Below are positions 1 through 8,774 of a stretch of DNA of 64,000 bases, piece after piece. The stretch is from Pseudomonadales bacterium (GTDB lineage: Bacteria; Pseudomonadota; Gammaproteobacteria; Pseudomonadales; Azotimanducaceae). Every line of letters starts with the position of its first letter. Positions within the stretch are counted from its first letter, which is position 1. The stretch spans positions 1 to 64,000 of the forward strand of contig JAJECH010000012.1 in the NCBI GenBank assembly GCA_022822135.1. The letters run 5' to 3'. The notes below the pieces were generated by a model. The model saw only the letters and a list, made by a program, of their open reading frames with translations, did not search any database and was not told the origin of the DNA. The position numbers and the translations under genes are program-made.

Positions 1-1
1 G

Positions 2-907
2 GACTCATTCCGTTATCCGGAGCCTAAGCAGATCAAACTGGACCAAGACAATAAGCGCATCTTCCTGCCGAAGCTCGGCTGGGTACGTTATCGGCACAGT
101 CGGAAGGTGCTGGGAACGATCAAGAACGTCACGGTCAGTGGCTCGTACGACAAGTGGTACGTATCCATTCAGACCGAACGGGAGGTCGAGATTCCCATCC
201 CTGAAGGCAACGACGTTGGCATCGATATGGGCATCGTGCAATTCGCCACGCTCTCCGATGGCACGTGCTATGCACCGCTCAACAGTTTTCGAAAGCATGA
301 GACCGCTTTAAGGAAAGCACAACAAGCGCTGAGCCGCAAGATCAAGTTCAGCAACAACTGGCACAAGGCTAAACGACGTGTTCAGCGTGTGCACACCCGG
401 ATCGCCCGCGTCCGCCATGACTACCTCCATAAGACCTCGACCACGATCAGCAAAAACCACGCGTTCGTGTGCGTTGAGGACTTGCAGGTGGCGAACATGA
501 CGAAGTCGGCGCAGGGCACCAAGGCGCAACCAGGAACACAGGTCAAGGCGAAGTCGGGACTCAACAAAGCCATCCTCGATCAGGGATGGGGTGAGTTTCG
601 ACGGCAGTTGGCCAACCTATGGTTGGACTACAAGATGGCGTGGAAAGGTGGGCATCTGATCGCAGTGCCACCTCAGAACACCAGCCGTACGTGTCCATCC
701 TGCGGTCATATCGCCAAAGCGAACCGTCAGACCCAAGCGCATTTCAAATGCGTGAGTTGCGGTTATGAAGCCAATGCCGACGTGGTCGGCGCGATCAATG
801 TACTAAGGGCAGGGCATGCCCGGTTCGCCTGTGAAGTGAACGACGGTCGTCGTCAGCAGCAGGAACCCACAGAGGCGACTCAAATGATGGCTCCATGCCA
901 TGCTTGA
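2..907 (+). CDS. tnpB: TnpB RNA-guided nuclease (IS605 OrfB), 5' end missing
   Basis: The open frame continues to the window edge, so the GTG at 107 is not the true start. About 301 C-terminal residues are visible. Catalytic RuvC-like residues can be assigned: Asp in GIDMG (visible residue 75), Glu in VCVEDLQV (159) and Asp in ANADVVGA (260). A four-Cys zinc finger (CPSCGH and CVSCGY) lies between the last two. This is the C-terminal half of the TnpB family, which cuts DNA guided by RNA made from the element's right end and promotes retention of the IS. All three acidic residues and the zinc ligands are present, so the visible part looks intact. It lies head-on against the disrupted sulfatase gene. 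Confidence 0.93.
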   Translation, partial: DSFRYPEPKQIKLDQDNKRIFLPKLGWVRYRHSRKVLGTIKNVTVSGSYDKWYVSIQTEREVEIPIPEGNDVGIDMGIVQFATLSDGTCYAPLNSFRKHETALRKAQQALSRKIKFSNNWHKAKRRVQRVHTRIARVRHDYLHKTSTTISKNHAFVCVEDLQVANMTKSAQGTKAQPGTQVKAKSGLNKAILDQGWGEFRRQLANLWLDYKMAWKGGHLIAVPPQNTSRTCPSCGHIAKANRQTQAHFKCVSCGYEANADVVGAINVLRAGHARFACEVNDGRRQQQEPTEATQMMAPCHA

Positions 908-950
908 GCGCGGTAAGAATCCCCTTCCTTCAGGTAGGGGAGGATGTCAA
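800..950 (+). ncRNA. Putative omega-RNA scaffold (reRNA) of TnpB
   Basis: In characterised TnpB elements the guide RNA comes from the 3' end of tnpB plus the right end, and the guide is the flanking DNA immediately beyond the element. By that rule this RNA would span the last part of tnpB and the 921-940 hairpin. Its guide would start at 951 (CCCAGATGTCTTTCTCGCCG), which is sulfatase sequence. The 5' boundary is a guess. The call rests on family knowledge and the visible hairpin, with no direct signal for a promoter. Confidence 0.35.
921..950 (+). repeat. IS605-type right-end hairpin and terminal TCAA
   Basis: A CCCCT arm (921-925) pairs with AGGGG (936-940) around a 10-nt loop, followed by AGGATGTCAA ending at 950. 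This arrangement, a subterminal hairpin then a tetranucleotide at the cleavage site, is typical for the right end of the family. The next base begins unbroken sulfatase coding sequence on the other strand. Confidence 0.75.
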
Positions 951-1833
951 CCCAGATGTCTTTCTCGCCGAGGTAATGACCGTGGTCCGTACACACGATT
1001 ACCATCGTGTCGCCCCACAACTCGTTTCTGTCAAGCGCGTCCAAGACCTTCCCAAACCAGTGGTCAATCATGGACAGCTTCGATCCGTAGTTGCAACGGA
1101 TATGACTGCCTTCGCGTTCCGTGATCACGCCGCGTTCGACATTCCTAACACGATAGGGTGGCCAGATAATGCGCGGACCATCCCAGGTAGGGTCATAACG
1201 GTCCATCCATGGAGTCGGCGAGTCAAAAGGTTCATGTGGATCGAACTCGTCAACGTATAGTAGAAAACGATCGTGAAAGTCACCGTTTAAGTCGATCCAG
1301 TTCGCAGTCGCATTCATGGTCTTCGGACCTGGAAAATCTATTTCCTCCCGAAAATAGGTACGCGAACGGTCGTAGTGCCACTCTCGACTCCCAGCGGGTA
1401 ATGCCATTGCACCGATCCAAGACGGATCAGGTCGCGACTTCCAAGGATCATTCTCGTGTCCTCGAAGGTACTCCCATGCGAAAAAGTCTGTGTGGTAGTT
1501 CTCGCCTCCAGTCTCGAACAAATGAGGATGATCGGTGAACAGCACGGTGTTCACGCCGGCTTCCCGCAAATAAGCCGTGATCGGACGCTCCCATAGCTCG
1601 ATAGAACCCCAAGGCTTCCACAAGAAATCCATCGCACCACATAGCAGATCGTGGCGAGCAGGCATGCACGGAAAGGACCCAATGAAATGTCGATTGAATC
1701 GTACGGCTCGTTGTGCGAATCGATCGATGTTCGGCGTATCGAATTCTGTCCCGCCATAGTCCCCGATCATGTGTCGATTAAAGCTATCCAACAAGATCAC
1801 AATCGCGTTTTTAGGTTTGGCTGATGCTGTCAT
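951..1833 (-). pseudogene. Sulfatase (formylglycine type), truncated by IS insertion
   Basis: About 294 N-terminal residues of an alkaline-phosphatase-superfamily sulfatase remain. They include the first metal Asp (ILLDS, residue 16), the formylglycine motif C-M-P-A-R (Cys56, Arg60) and DHGHYLGE near the break. The frame formally runs on to 880, but residues after KDIW are the translated right end of the IS (VDILPYLKEG) and are not sulfatase. Family members are usually 450-500 residues, so the C-terminal third, including later active-site residues, is lost or lies left of the IS outside the window. The ATG start at 1833 is close to the core and needs no extension. No signal peptide is visible. 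It is divergent from the PhyH gene at 1935. Confidence 0.88.
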
Positions 1834-1934
1834 CCTAGACCTCGTTTTATCGGAGAATAGATCGGCACTGAGATACGCCTACACGCGTATTTCTTAATAA
1901 TACGGTGCCATTAAAAGTTGAAACGAGGTCTCCG

Positions 1935-2804
1935 GTGAGCACGAATCCTGATACGACCAACGTGTTTGGCGAAGAGATTCATGTGCCTGGATTGGACGGT
2001 TGGGTAGACAGCATCAACGAAAACGGATACGCCCTCATCCCCAATTGGCTTACCGAAGAACGAGTCGAGAGGCTCGGTGTGGATTTGCGTCGTGAAGTCA
2101 ATCCAATTCGCGAGTTGATGCCGCCTGATTTCACGACAGTTCGTGCTCACAACCTACTCGCAAAAACTCGCTGTGTTGATGATCTGGTCTGTGATCCAAG
2201 ATTAGTAGCACTCGCACAAGGAGTTTTAGGACCAAATATCCAAGTGTCGGTGGTGGCGATGTTCGATCTCTTGCCCGGCGCGAAGGCACAAGGGTTGCAT
2301 CAAGACGATGGCCTTTGGCCAATTCCACGACCACATCCACCGTTCGTAGTCAATACCGTAATCGCCGTCGATGAGTTCACGAAAGAGAACGGTGCCACAC
2401 ACCTTGTCCCGAAGTCACATCTGTGGCATGACACACCAGTCAAACAGCCTCCTGCTGTAACGCCGATTCAAGTGGAAATGAAACCCGGGTCGATGTTGAT
2501 TTGGTCCGGTGCTCTATGGCATGGAGGCGGCGCTAATAACACCGATCAAAGTCGCCTTGCCATTGACATCAATTTCAATCTATCCTATCTAGCTCAACAA
2601 GAAAACCAATTCGTCGGTGTACCACGATCAGAAGTTGAGAAAATGCCGGAGCACTTACGGCGGCTGATCGGGTACAAGTTTGGCTTGATTCACGTCGGTC
2701 CTGGCATGGTTGATCTCCGCGATCCATTGTTCATGAAAGACCATGTGAAATTTCAATATGACGTCAATGGCGCTGCAATGCCAAATATCGGCTCTAGAAG
2801 CTAA
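1935..2804 (+). CDS. Phytanoyl-CoA dioxygenase (PhyH) family oxygenase 1
   Basis: Predicted Fe(II)/2-oxoglutarate-dependent dioxygenase of 289 residues. The facial triad is visible: HQD (His122, Asp124) and the distal His196 in ALWHGGG, with the 2-oxoglutarate-binding Arg207 in QSRLAID. The start is taken at GTG 1935, which has an AAACGAGG ribosome site 7 nt upstream; an earlier GTG at 1905 has none. The O-methyltransferase begins 30 nt downstream and is probably co-transcribed. Members hydroxylate small molecules as diverse as acyl-CoAs, ectoine and mitomycin precursors, so the substrate cannot be named. One of six PhyH proteins in this window. Confidence 0.88.
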   Translation: MSTNPDTTNVFGEEIHVPGLDGWVDSINENGYALIPNWLTEERVERLGVDLRREVNPIRELMPPDFTTVRAHNLLAKTRCVDDLVCDPRLVALAQGVLGPNIQVSVVAMFDLLPGAKAQGLHQDDGLWPIPRPHPPFVVNTVIAVDEFTKENGATHLVPKSHLWHDTPVKQPPAVTPIQVEMKPGSMLIWSGALWHGGGANNTDQSRLAIDINFNLSYLAQQENQFVGVPRSEVEKMPEHLRRLIGYKFGLIHVGPGMVDLRDPLFMKDHVKFQYDVNGAAMPNIGSRS

Positions 2805-2834
2805 CCATTTCAAAAAAGTAGACCGGAGCACGGC

Positions 2835-3497
2835 ATGTCATCATCAACGATCGTCGTCAACGACCAAATCGACGGTTACCTCCTTAACCACGTACGATCC
2901 GAATCGGAAACCGCTGAAGCATTGCGTAAGGCGACAGCGCCCATGCCTGCATCCGTAATGCAGGTATCACCACTTCAAGGCGCGTTTATGTCTTGGCTTG
3001 TCCGTTTCATGAATGTGAAAAACGCCTTAGAGGTGGGTACTTTCACCGGATATAGCGCGTTGTGCGTCGCTGAAGCACTACCAGCCGATGGGAAACTTGT
3101 CGCTTGCGACGTTAGCGAAGAGTGGACTAGTATGGCGAGAGAGTATTGGGAGCGCGGAGGCGTTGCACAGAAGATCGATCTGCAACTTAGACCCGCGGTT
3201 GAGACACTGGATGCACTTCTTCAAGAGGGTCGAGAGCGTTCGTTCGACTTCGCGTTCATCGACGCCGACAAACCGAATTACGATCGTTACTATGAACGCT
3301 GCTTACGGTTATTGCGAGTCGGTGGCGTCGTAGCCGTCGATAACGTGCTTTGGACAGGACGAGTTGCAGACGATAGCTACAACGACGAATCAACCCTTGC
3401 TATCCGAGCGCTCAACACCAAGATACAGCACGACGAGCGAGTAAATAACGTCATGCTACCGATCGGCGATGGACTCACGCTCGCAACCAAGCGTTAA
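2835..3497 (+). CDS. SAM-dependent O-methyltransferase (caffeoyl-CoA OMT / family 3 type)
   Basis: The 220-residue protein has the compact architecture of cation-dependent O-methyltransferases. The SAM-binding motif is ALEVGTFTGYSA, the acidic strand is LVACDVSEEW, and the metal/catalytic segments are FAFIDADKPNY and VVAVDNVLWTG. Length is exactly typical for this family. These enzymes methylate vicinal hydroxyls of catechol-like substrates and use a divalent metal. It follows the PhyH gene by 30 nt, so hydroxylation followed by O-methylation of the same molecule is a reasonable inference but unproven. The ATG at 2835 is the natural start. Confidence 0.9.
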   Translation: MSSSTIVVNDQIDGYLLNHVRSESETAEALRKATAPMPASVMQVSPLQGAFMSWLVRFMNVKNALEVGTFTGYSALCVAEALPADGKLVACDVSEEWTSMAREYWERGGVAQKIDLQLRPAVETLDALLQEGRERSFDFAFIDADKPNYDRYYERCLRLLRVGGVVAVDNVLWTGRVADDSYNDESTLAIRALNTKIQHDERVNNVMLPIGDGLTLATKR

Positions 3498-3573
3498 TCA
3501 AGGCCAATCGGCGCAATCTACGTTAGTCTGTTGAGTGCTGAATCTACCGCTCGAAACTAACGTTCAAACCGTC

Positions 3574-5049
3574 CTACAAAGTTGACCACGGTCCCTGAAT
3601 CGCGAATGTGACACCCGGCGACTGAATATTCGCATAAAGCGTTTGACCATCTCGGGAGAAAGTCGCACCAGCCCATTCTGACGAACGGTAATCTTGTGCT
3701 TCGATTTCTGGGCGATCTGGCACGCCATTTGACAGGTCGAGATTGTTCTCAGCGAAAGTAATGACTTCGTGACCCGGTTGCTTCGCGATTAACAGACGAC
3801 AACCGTACTTCAGCGTATTGTCTGCGTGATGTACGCCTCCACCATCTTCACAAAGGACGATCATCCCATTCACGGGATTAACCGCAATGTTGTCGATGGC
3901 GTCTGCTTCTTCTTCGGAACCCGATGCATAGATACATATGAGGCGTTCAACTATCGGGTCGTACAACCAGACGCTTCCGGTCCCCGCCGGTCCGCCTGCT
4001 GTGTCTATCCAATAGAGCCGTCCTTCATATTCCCAAATGCCTTCGCCACGGCTAAAGGTAGCACCACCCCCAGCTTCACCTTGTAAGAACGGACCTGATT
4101 TGCCTTCCCCCATCAAGTTTTCGAAACCGTTGCCATAGCTATTCAGTATTTCAGGATCAGCATCTGGGTCATCGACTGCAATCCACTCAACATCGAATGA
4201 AGCGCCTTCGGGTGACGCGGTCAGATTTGCGTTCGCTTGTCCTTTGACTTTCAGCATCGACAGTTTCCCGCCTTCATCCAGCGCGCCGACTCTCCTTTCT
4301 AAATTGCTCGGCTCGAAGCGATAAAAACCAGAATTAGGGCCGTTATCCTCAGTTAAGTAGGCGTAACCAGTCTTTGAATCGAACGCGACAGCTTCGTGTC
4401 GGAAGAAACCCATGTCCTTTATGGGCACGGCAGTCGCTTTACCGAGATGAGGAGGCGGTACTTCAAAGACATACCCGTGGTCTTTCGCGCTTGAACCGTC
4501 CGGCAGCTTGATGTTGCTTCCCCTAAATGCAACCTCTTCGCAAGTCAGCCACGTACCCCACGGCGATCGCCCTCCTGCACAGTTGATCATCGTCCCGCCG
4601 ATCAGAGGCACGGTTTCCCGATACTGACCTTCGCTAAGTACGACACCTGTCACACCGCCAGCTATACCAAGTGGAAGACCCACTCGTTGCAGTATTTGCG
4701 CAGGCATCTTAAAGTCATCGTAGACTGGCAGTCCTTCACCCTGAATGGTGTCGCCGAAGTATCGTTCGTGGTTCCGGAGAAGAACAACCTCACTGTCTCC
4801 CGCACCGTCCACAACGGCCATACCGTCATGGCGATCTGGTACTTTTCCGCCAATCGCAAGTGGGTCTCCTGTCCAGCTCATACTCCGATATGTGAAGCCT
4901 TCAGGTAGTTTCACAAGAGGTAACCCCGTCTCCATGTCCGGCGTCGGTGCTATCTTCGATGCTCCACGTACCACGTGTGTGCGGAAAACTAGTGGGGCGG
5001 CTCCCACACCAAGCAGTGACTTTCCAAGTAAGTCTCGACGACTAACCAT
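3574..5049 (-). CDS. PhoX-like (DUF839) secreted phosphatase, Tat-exported
   Basis: The 491-residue protein begins with a twin-arginine signal (SRRDLLGKSLLGVGAA) and is predicted to act in the periplasm. PhoX/DUF839 hallmarks are RHDGMAVV, LLRNHE, NCAGGRSPWGTWLTCEE and FFRHEAVAFD. PhoX enzymes are calcium/iron-dependent alkaline phosphatases of marine bacteria. This one may be a general DUF839 beta-propeller whose phosphatase activity is assumed only from family membership. It is divergent from ctaA with only 21 nt between the start codons, so the two promoters must overlap or lie inside the coding sequences. No phosphate-regulated operator was recognised. Confidence 0.85.
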   Translation of the reverse strand: MVSRRDLLGKSLLGVGAAPLVFRTHVVRGASKIAPTPDMETGLPLVKLPEGFTYRSMSWTGDPLAIGGKVPDRHDGMAVVDGAGDSEVVLLRNHERYFGDTIQGEGLPVYDDFKMPAQILQRVGLPLGIAGGVTGVVLSEGQYRETVPLIGGTMINCAGGRSPWGTWLTCEEVAFRGSNIKLPDGSSAKDHGYVFEVPPPHLGKATAVPIKDMGFFRHEAVAFDSKTGYAYLTEDNGPNSGFYRFEPSNLERRVGALDEGGKLSMLKVKGQANANLTASPEGASFDVEWIAVDDPDADPEILNSYGNGFENLMGEGKSGPFLQGEAGGGATFSRGEGIWEYEGRLYWIDTAGGPAGTGSVWLYDPIVERLICIYASGSEEEADAIDNIAVNPVNGMIVLCEDGGGVHHADNTLKYGCRLLIAKQPGHEVITFAENNLDLSNGVPDRPEIEAQDYRSSEWAGATFSRDGQTLYANIQSPGVTFAIQGPWSTL

Positions 5050-5070
5050 TCTCCCGCTCCTAGAATTAAT

Positions 5071-6108
5071 TTGGTGGCATTACTGCCATTCTATACCCCG
5101 CTAATTTTCTTCTGCTTTCTCAGATTGACCGGCTTAGACGATCACGCGTCCCTCGCAACTCGCTACTTAACTATTTGTGCATTTGCGCTCGGACTACTTG
5201 TCGTCGTTCTTGGCGCCTATACGCGACTCGTCGACGCGGGTCTTGGCTGTCCGGATTGGCCCGGATGCTATGGCTTTCTGACGGTACCACAGTCTGAAGC
5301 AGATATCGCTACCGCAAATGAACGTTTTCCGGCGATGCCTCTCGAAGCGGACAAAGCTTGGCCAGAGATGGTACATCGCTACGCAGCAACGCTTCTAGGT
5401 GTGGTCATCTTGGCGATTCTCGGCGTCGCAGCGGTCAAAAAGTTGGCGCTCAACTACCCTATCGCTTTAACAGTTCTCGTCATCGCTCAAGGAATCTTTG
5501 GCGCATGGACAGTTACTCTGAAACTGTGGCCACAAGTTGTAACGGCACATTTATTGGGCGGCTTCGCCACGGTCGCTTTGCTTTGGGTTTACCTTATCAA
5601 ACAGAGAGTGGTACCTCCAGTCGATCTGCCTAGACCGGCTGCACGCGCCGCACTGCTAGTACTCTGTGTTTTGGTGCTACAGGTCGCGTTGGGTGGTTGG
5701 ACGTCTTCGAACTACGCCGCATTGGCATGTCCAGACTTTCCGCTTTGCCACGGACAATTGATACCGGATATGGCGTGGTTCACAGGATTCAACATCTTCC
5801 AAGATATAGGTCCAAACTACCTAGGCGGTGAGTTATCTAACGACGCGAGAATCGCAATTCAATTCACGCATCGATTAGTCGCGCTCGTACTCGTTGGAGT
5901 TACAGTTTGGCTAATCACTAAGTTGACAGGGCGCGTTTGTTGGATCGTGGGTGTCGTATTAGTCACACAGTTCGCGCTGGGCGTATCGAACGTCTGGTTC
6001 AATCTTCCTTTAACCGTCGCTACACTCCATAATTTTGGAGCCCTCGTCTATCTGCTAGTAATCGTTTACATACTTTATTTCACGCGCACCCGTAGCTCAG
6101 TTGGATAG
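5071..6108 (+). CDS. ctaA: Heme A synthase (COX15/CtaA family)
   Basis: Integral membrane protein of up to 345 residues that oxidises heme O to heme A for cytochrome c oxidase. It shows the internal two-fold repeat: Cys pairs CPDWPGC and CPDFPLC, and four heme-ligand His in [28 protein letters not shown] and ATLHNFGAL, spread over eight predicted helices. The start is uncertain: TTG 5071 and GTG 5074 both lack a clear ribosome site, and the family core begins around LATRYL. The TAG stop at 6106-6108 lies inside the D-loop of the downstream tRNA-Arg, so the last seven codons double as tRNA sequence. Companion genes for heme O synthase or oxidase subunits are not in the window. Confidence 0.92.
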   Translation: MVALLPFYTPLIFFCFLRLTGLDDHASLATRYLTICAFALGLLVVVLGAYTRLVDAGLGCPDWPGCYGFLTVPQSEADIATANERFPAMPLEADKAWPEMVHRYAATLLGVVILAILGVAAVKKLALNYPIALTVLVIAQGIFGAWTVTLKLWPQVVTAHLLGGFATVALLWVYLIKQRVVPPVDLPRPAARAALLVLCVLVLQVALGGWTSSNYAALACPDFPLCHGQLIPDMAWFTGFNIFQDIGPNYLGGELSNDARIAIQFTHRLVALVLVGVTVWLITKLTGRVCWIVGVVLVTQFALGVSNVWFNLPLTVATLHNFGALVYLLVIVYILYFTRTRSSVG

Positions 6109-6162
6109 AGCGTTTGCCTCCGGAGCAAAAGGCCACAGGTTCGAATCCTGTCGGGTGTGCCA
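6086..6162 (+). tRNA. tRNA-Arg (anticodon CCG)
   Basis: A full cloverleaf can be drawn. The acceptor is GCACCCG paired with CGGGTGT (a G-U closes the first pair). The D stem is GCTC/GAGC. The anticodon stem TTTGC/GCAAA encloses CTCCGGA (anticodon CCG). The T stem is ACAGG/CCTGT with TTCGAAT. CCA is encoded at 6160-6162 after discriminator G6159. The 5' 23 nt overlap the 3' end of ctaA. The opposite-strand PhyH-HEAT gene ends 3 nt beyond the CCA. Confidence 0.96.
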
Positions 6163-6164
6163 TC

Positions 6165-7742
6165 TCATACGACAAAACGACGATCTGATAAATACTCTAC
6201 AAGATCAGCTACCCATGGCTCACTCACGTGGCGAACAGAGCGTTGAATCGCGATGAACAGAAGACTCTTCGCATACCGATCGTGTTCTGCGATCGCGTAA
6301 CTCAGTGTTCTCTCGATCTCGCTCGAAGTCAATTGCATCATTGTTAACGCAAGCGCAATGTTCTCCCTTACTGTCGACCGCGACATCCCGCCATTGTTGG
6401 TGTTGTCCGGTTCCACTACATGATCAAGTCGAGCAATCAATCGATCGTGATCCTCTAGCGCGTTCGGATTTGCTCGCGACAGAATCCCCAAGGCGTACGC
6501 AGCGTTTGATCGCACCAAATCATCAGGGTCCGCTTCCAACCGTTCAATCAGCCATTCAATCGCAGACGGATCGCAACACAATGATTCTCGCAATGCGAGA
6601 ATCGTCGCGCGTCGAACCGGCGCCCGGTCGTCACTCATCAATGATTCGAAATCGTTACCACTTAGTGAATCGACAAGACCGCAGGCATAGCCGGCTGCGC
6701 GCCGCACGGCTTCGCGTTCGTGCGAAATAAACGCAATCAAGGCGCTACGGACTTGCTGGTTGCTGTTTGCCAACAGACCCAATTCATAGGCGATTCGCGT
6801 CCGTTCCGCATCAGTGTCAGCGCTGAGCTGCATGTCGCTCGTAGTTCCACTTCGCGATAGAGCCGAGTTGGCCGATTCGCCGCGTAACCAGTACCAGTTA
6901 CGCTCTACGATTCGCGCAATCTTCTCACTGTCGATTTTCGGGGGTGTCGCAATCTTTTGGTTCCAGCTTGGTTTCTTCGGGGCTTCCGCACGATACAAAT
7001 AAAACTTGTACATGAAGCGACGACCGTCAAACCCTGATTGCTGACGAGTGCCACGATGCGAGAGGTCATATGAAGCCAGGATCGCACCACCGCACGGAAC
7101 CTCTAGCTTCCGACGTTCGAGATTCGGGACTCCCCATGTATCCGCGGTCGTTTGAATACGCGCATCCAGTTGTTGTAGGGTGGCGGATCTAGGATCAAAC
7201 GGCGGCAAATCTCGCCCTAAAGGATCACCTCGATGCCACGTACCATCGGCGAGCTCGTAATCGTTCGTCCAATATTGCGTGCCTGGTAAAACCTCGGTTG
7301 GTCCCGATGTGCTACCAGTTGGCTGTGGATAGTAGAAGAGCATCGCCCAGTCTGGTCGATGGGAACGATAGTGGCCTCGATCGTTCCAAGGCAAGTTGCC
7401 GTCCTGGTGGAAGAACTGGTCGTTCGGAGAAGACTCGTGGATGAAATCATGCGGGTAGATCTGCCAGTTCTCTCCTAAGACGCTGGTGATCGCTCCATCT
7501 ATCGTTGGACTGCGTAGCAGTACCTCCGCGCCCGGAATTCGTTGACGCAAGTTGTCCGCGATGACCTTGATGTGAGGGGCGGCGCCTTGGCTAGCCGCGC
7601 CTTGCGCCATGCCGTAAGTCAAGCATGCTGCTTCGTACATCTGGTGATGAAACCCTTGATCTAGTTCCGTCGGGTCAAGAACAACGTATCCGTCCTCGAG
7701 ATATTGGACGATTTGTTGATCGTCCAGCAGCACCGATTTCAC
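6165..7742 (-). CDS. PhyH-family dioxygenase fused to HEAT repeats
   Basis: The 525-residue protein has an N-terminal PhyH domain (about 1-270) with HQD (His112, Asp114), a long insert and distal His229 in SHRGTRQ. From about residue 300 it has a C-terminal array of HEAT/PBS-type helical repeats, with repeated units such as [25 protein letters not shown] and [12 protein letters not shown]. The start is GTG 7742, whose GTGA overlaps the TGA of the HAD hydrolase gene by 4 nt and suggests coupled translation; TTG 7751 is the alternative. The catalytic residues look complete. The HEAT part probably binds a protein partner or a large substrate, but that is inference. The gene ends 3 nt from the tRNA. 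Confidence 0.86.
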   Translation of the reverse strand: MKSVLLDDQQIVQYLEDGYVVLDPTELDQGFHHQMYEAACLTYGMAQGAASQGAAPHIKVIADNLRQRIPGAEVLLRSPTIDGAITSVLGENWQIYPHDFIHESSPNDQFFHQDGNLPWNDRGHYRSHRPDWAMLFYYPQPTGSTSGPTEVLPGTQYWTNDYELADGTWHRGDPLGRDLPPFDPRSATLQQLDARIQTTADTWGVPNLERRKLEVPCGGAILASYDLSHRGTRQQSGFDGRRFMYKFYLYRAEAPKKPSWNQKIATPPKIDSEKIARIVERNWYWLRGESANSALSRSGTTSDMQLSADTDAERTRIAYELGLLANSNQQVRSALIAFISHEREAVRRAAGYACGLVDSLSGNDFESLMSDDRAPVRRATILALRESLCCDPSAIEWLIERLEADPDDLVRSNAAYALGILSRANPNALEDHDRLIARLDHVVEPDNTNNGGMSRSTVRENIALALTMMQLTSSEIERTLSYAIAEHDRYAKSLLFIAIQRSVRHVSEPWVADLVEYLSDRRFVV

Positions 7743-8440
7743 GTTCCGCAAAGCTGGTCTGCCAGGTCCGTGTAGCTATGCGCTTGAATTTCAAATCCAG
7801 ACGAATCACCTTCAGAGCCCATCTCCCAGACTTTCGGTTTTACATGAGCCGCTTTCAATCCGGCGCGCTGTGCCGCAGCTAAATCGGGTGGATGGCAGGC
7901 GACCATCATGGTTTCAGATGGTTCAACACCGAACAATTGAGCGGCTTTTTGGTACGCCTCAGCTTCTGGTTTGTACACCCCAAGAAATTCGCAGGACAAA
8001 TACGCATCCCAGTCGATACCTGCATGTTTTGAGGAATCTACGACTATTGACAATGAAAGCACGGTTAGGATAGAGACGATGTAGTGCTCTCTAAGGCGAA
8101 CTAACGCTTCAGGAACGTCCTCCCATACATCCATCCGATGCCATGCGGTGTTTAAACGTAGTTTGTCTTCTGCAGTTAGAGCCAGCTCCTGATGTTGCGC
8201 TCCGAGTTCATCCAAGACATCAAGATGAATTTGGTCGGCGTTGCGCCATGAAAGATCTCCCCTACGAACTTCGGCGAGCGTCTCGAACATCCGCCGTCGC
8301 CATTGAAAACAGAATGCCGGTACGTCCATCTCGACGTTTCGCTCTTCGGCGAGCTCTTTGACGGCTGCCTGCGTCGAGGATTGCCAGTCAAAAACGCTAC
8401 CGCCGACATCGAAAGTCAGCACCTTAATCTCGCTGGGCAT
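7739..8440 (-). CDS. HAD-family hydrolase, haloacid-dehalogenase type II-like
   Basis: The 233-residue protein has nucleophile Asp11 in FDVGGSVFDWQ, a Lys in GVYKPEAEAY and the acidic motif IV region HPPDLAAAQRAG. The second motif-I residue is not Asp, which is the pattern of 2-haloacid dehalogenases and not of HAD phosphatases. Length also fits that subgroup. The frame is open up to 8617, but the upstream 59 residues have no family likeness. ATG 8440 has AAAGAAG 9 nt upstream, so it is preferred (ATG 8449 is possible). It is translationally coupled to the PhyH-HEAT gene. Activity on a C-halogen bond is only inferred from subgroup likeness. Confidence 0.85.
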   Translation of the reverse strand: MPSEIKVLTFDVGGSVFDWQSSTQAAVKELAEERNVEMDVPAFCFQWRRRMFETLAEVRRGDLSWRNADQIHLDVLDELGAQHQELALTAEDKLRLNTAWHRMDVWEDVPEALVRLREHYIVSILTVLSLSIVVDSSKHAGIDWDAYLSCEFLGVYKPEAEAYQKAAQLFGVEPSETMMVACHPPDLAAAQRAGLKAAHVKPKVWEMGSEGDSSGFEIQAHSYTDLADQLCGT

Positions 8441-8774
8441 CGAGTTCATCTTCTTTGTTTTCCGTCTTCTGATTATCTTGCATGTCATCTGTTCTGAAAC
8501 AATGGGATAGCTGTATCGAGGCGCGTTTTGATGAGTTGCTACGTCAAACAACTCCCAGCGTTGCGCATCAGAATTAGATCCAACATGCGAAGATCTGATG
8601 TGATGAAGGTAACACATTAGTTACCAATATCATGTGGCGGTGTGCGAGACTATCGGGTTGATTTCTGTCCCGGATACCGAGCTTATTGGGCGAGAGACAG
8701 ACACGGACGTATCATGCGATTTCGCAACGGCAAAAAGTCTGCCCGCCATTGGACATCGAAAGGTCAAACGACCC
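8441..8774. other. Divergent intergenic region, HAD operon / HTH regulator
   Basis: This is the only non-coding stretch between the minus-strand HAD operon and the plus-strand regulator, so it should hold both promoters. In-frame extensions exist on both strands (to 8617 on minus, to 8634 on plus), but neither extension resembles its family. I see no strong palindrome or terminator here. Confidence 0.5.

Larger units (their letters stand above)
1..950 (+). mobile_element. IS200/IS605-type element, right part (left end outside the window)
   Basis: The element consists of a tnpB reading frame running in from the left edge and a typical IS605-group right end: a CCCCT/AGGGG stem-loop at 921-940 followed by GGATGTCAA ending at 950. 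From 951 onward the sequence is coding sequence of a sulfatase on the minus strand. The junction is therefore sharp and the element interrupts that gene. No tnpA is visible, so this could be a tnpB-only (IS1341-like) copy or a two-gene IS whose tnpA lies outside. The boundary at 950 is inferred from the family pattern and from where sulfatase homology stops. Confidence 0.85.

Noticed and set aside
880-950. Minus-strand sulfatase frame continuing to 880
   Set aside because: After KDIW the translation is the IS605 right end read backwards, so these residues are not part of a natural sulfatase.
8618-8774. N-terminal extensions of the HAD (to 8617) and HTH (from 8634) genes
   Set aside because: Neither extension resembles its family, the two would overlap nearly head-to-head, and internal ATGs have better ribosome sites.
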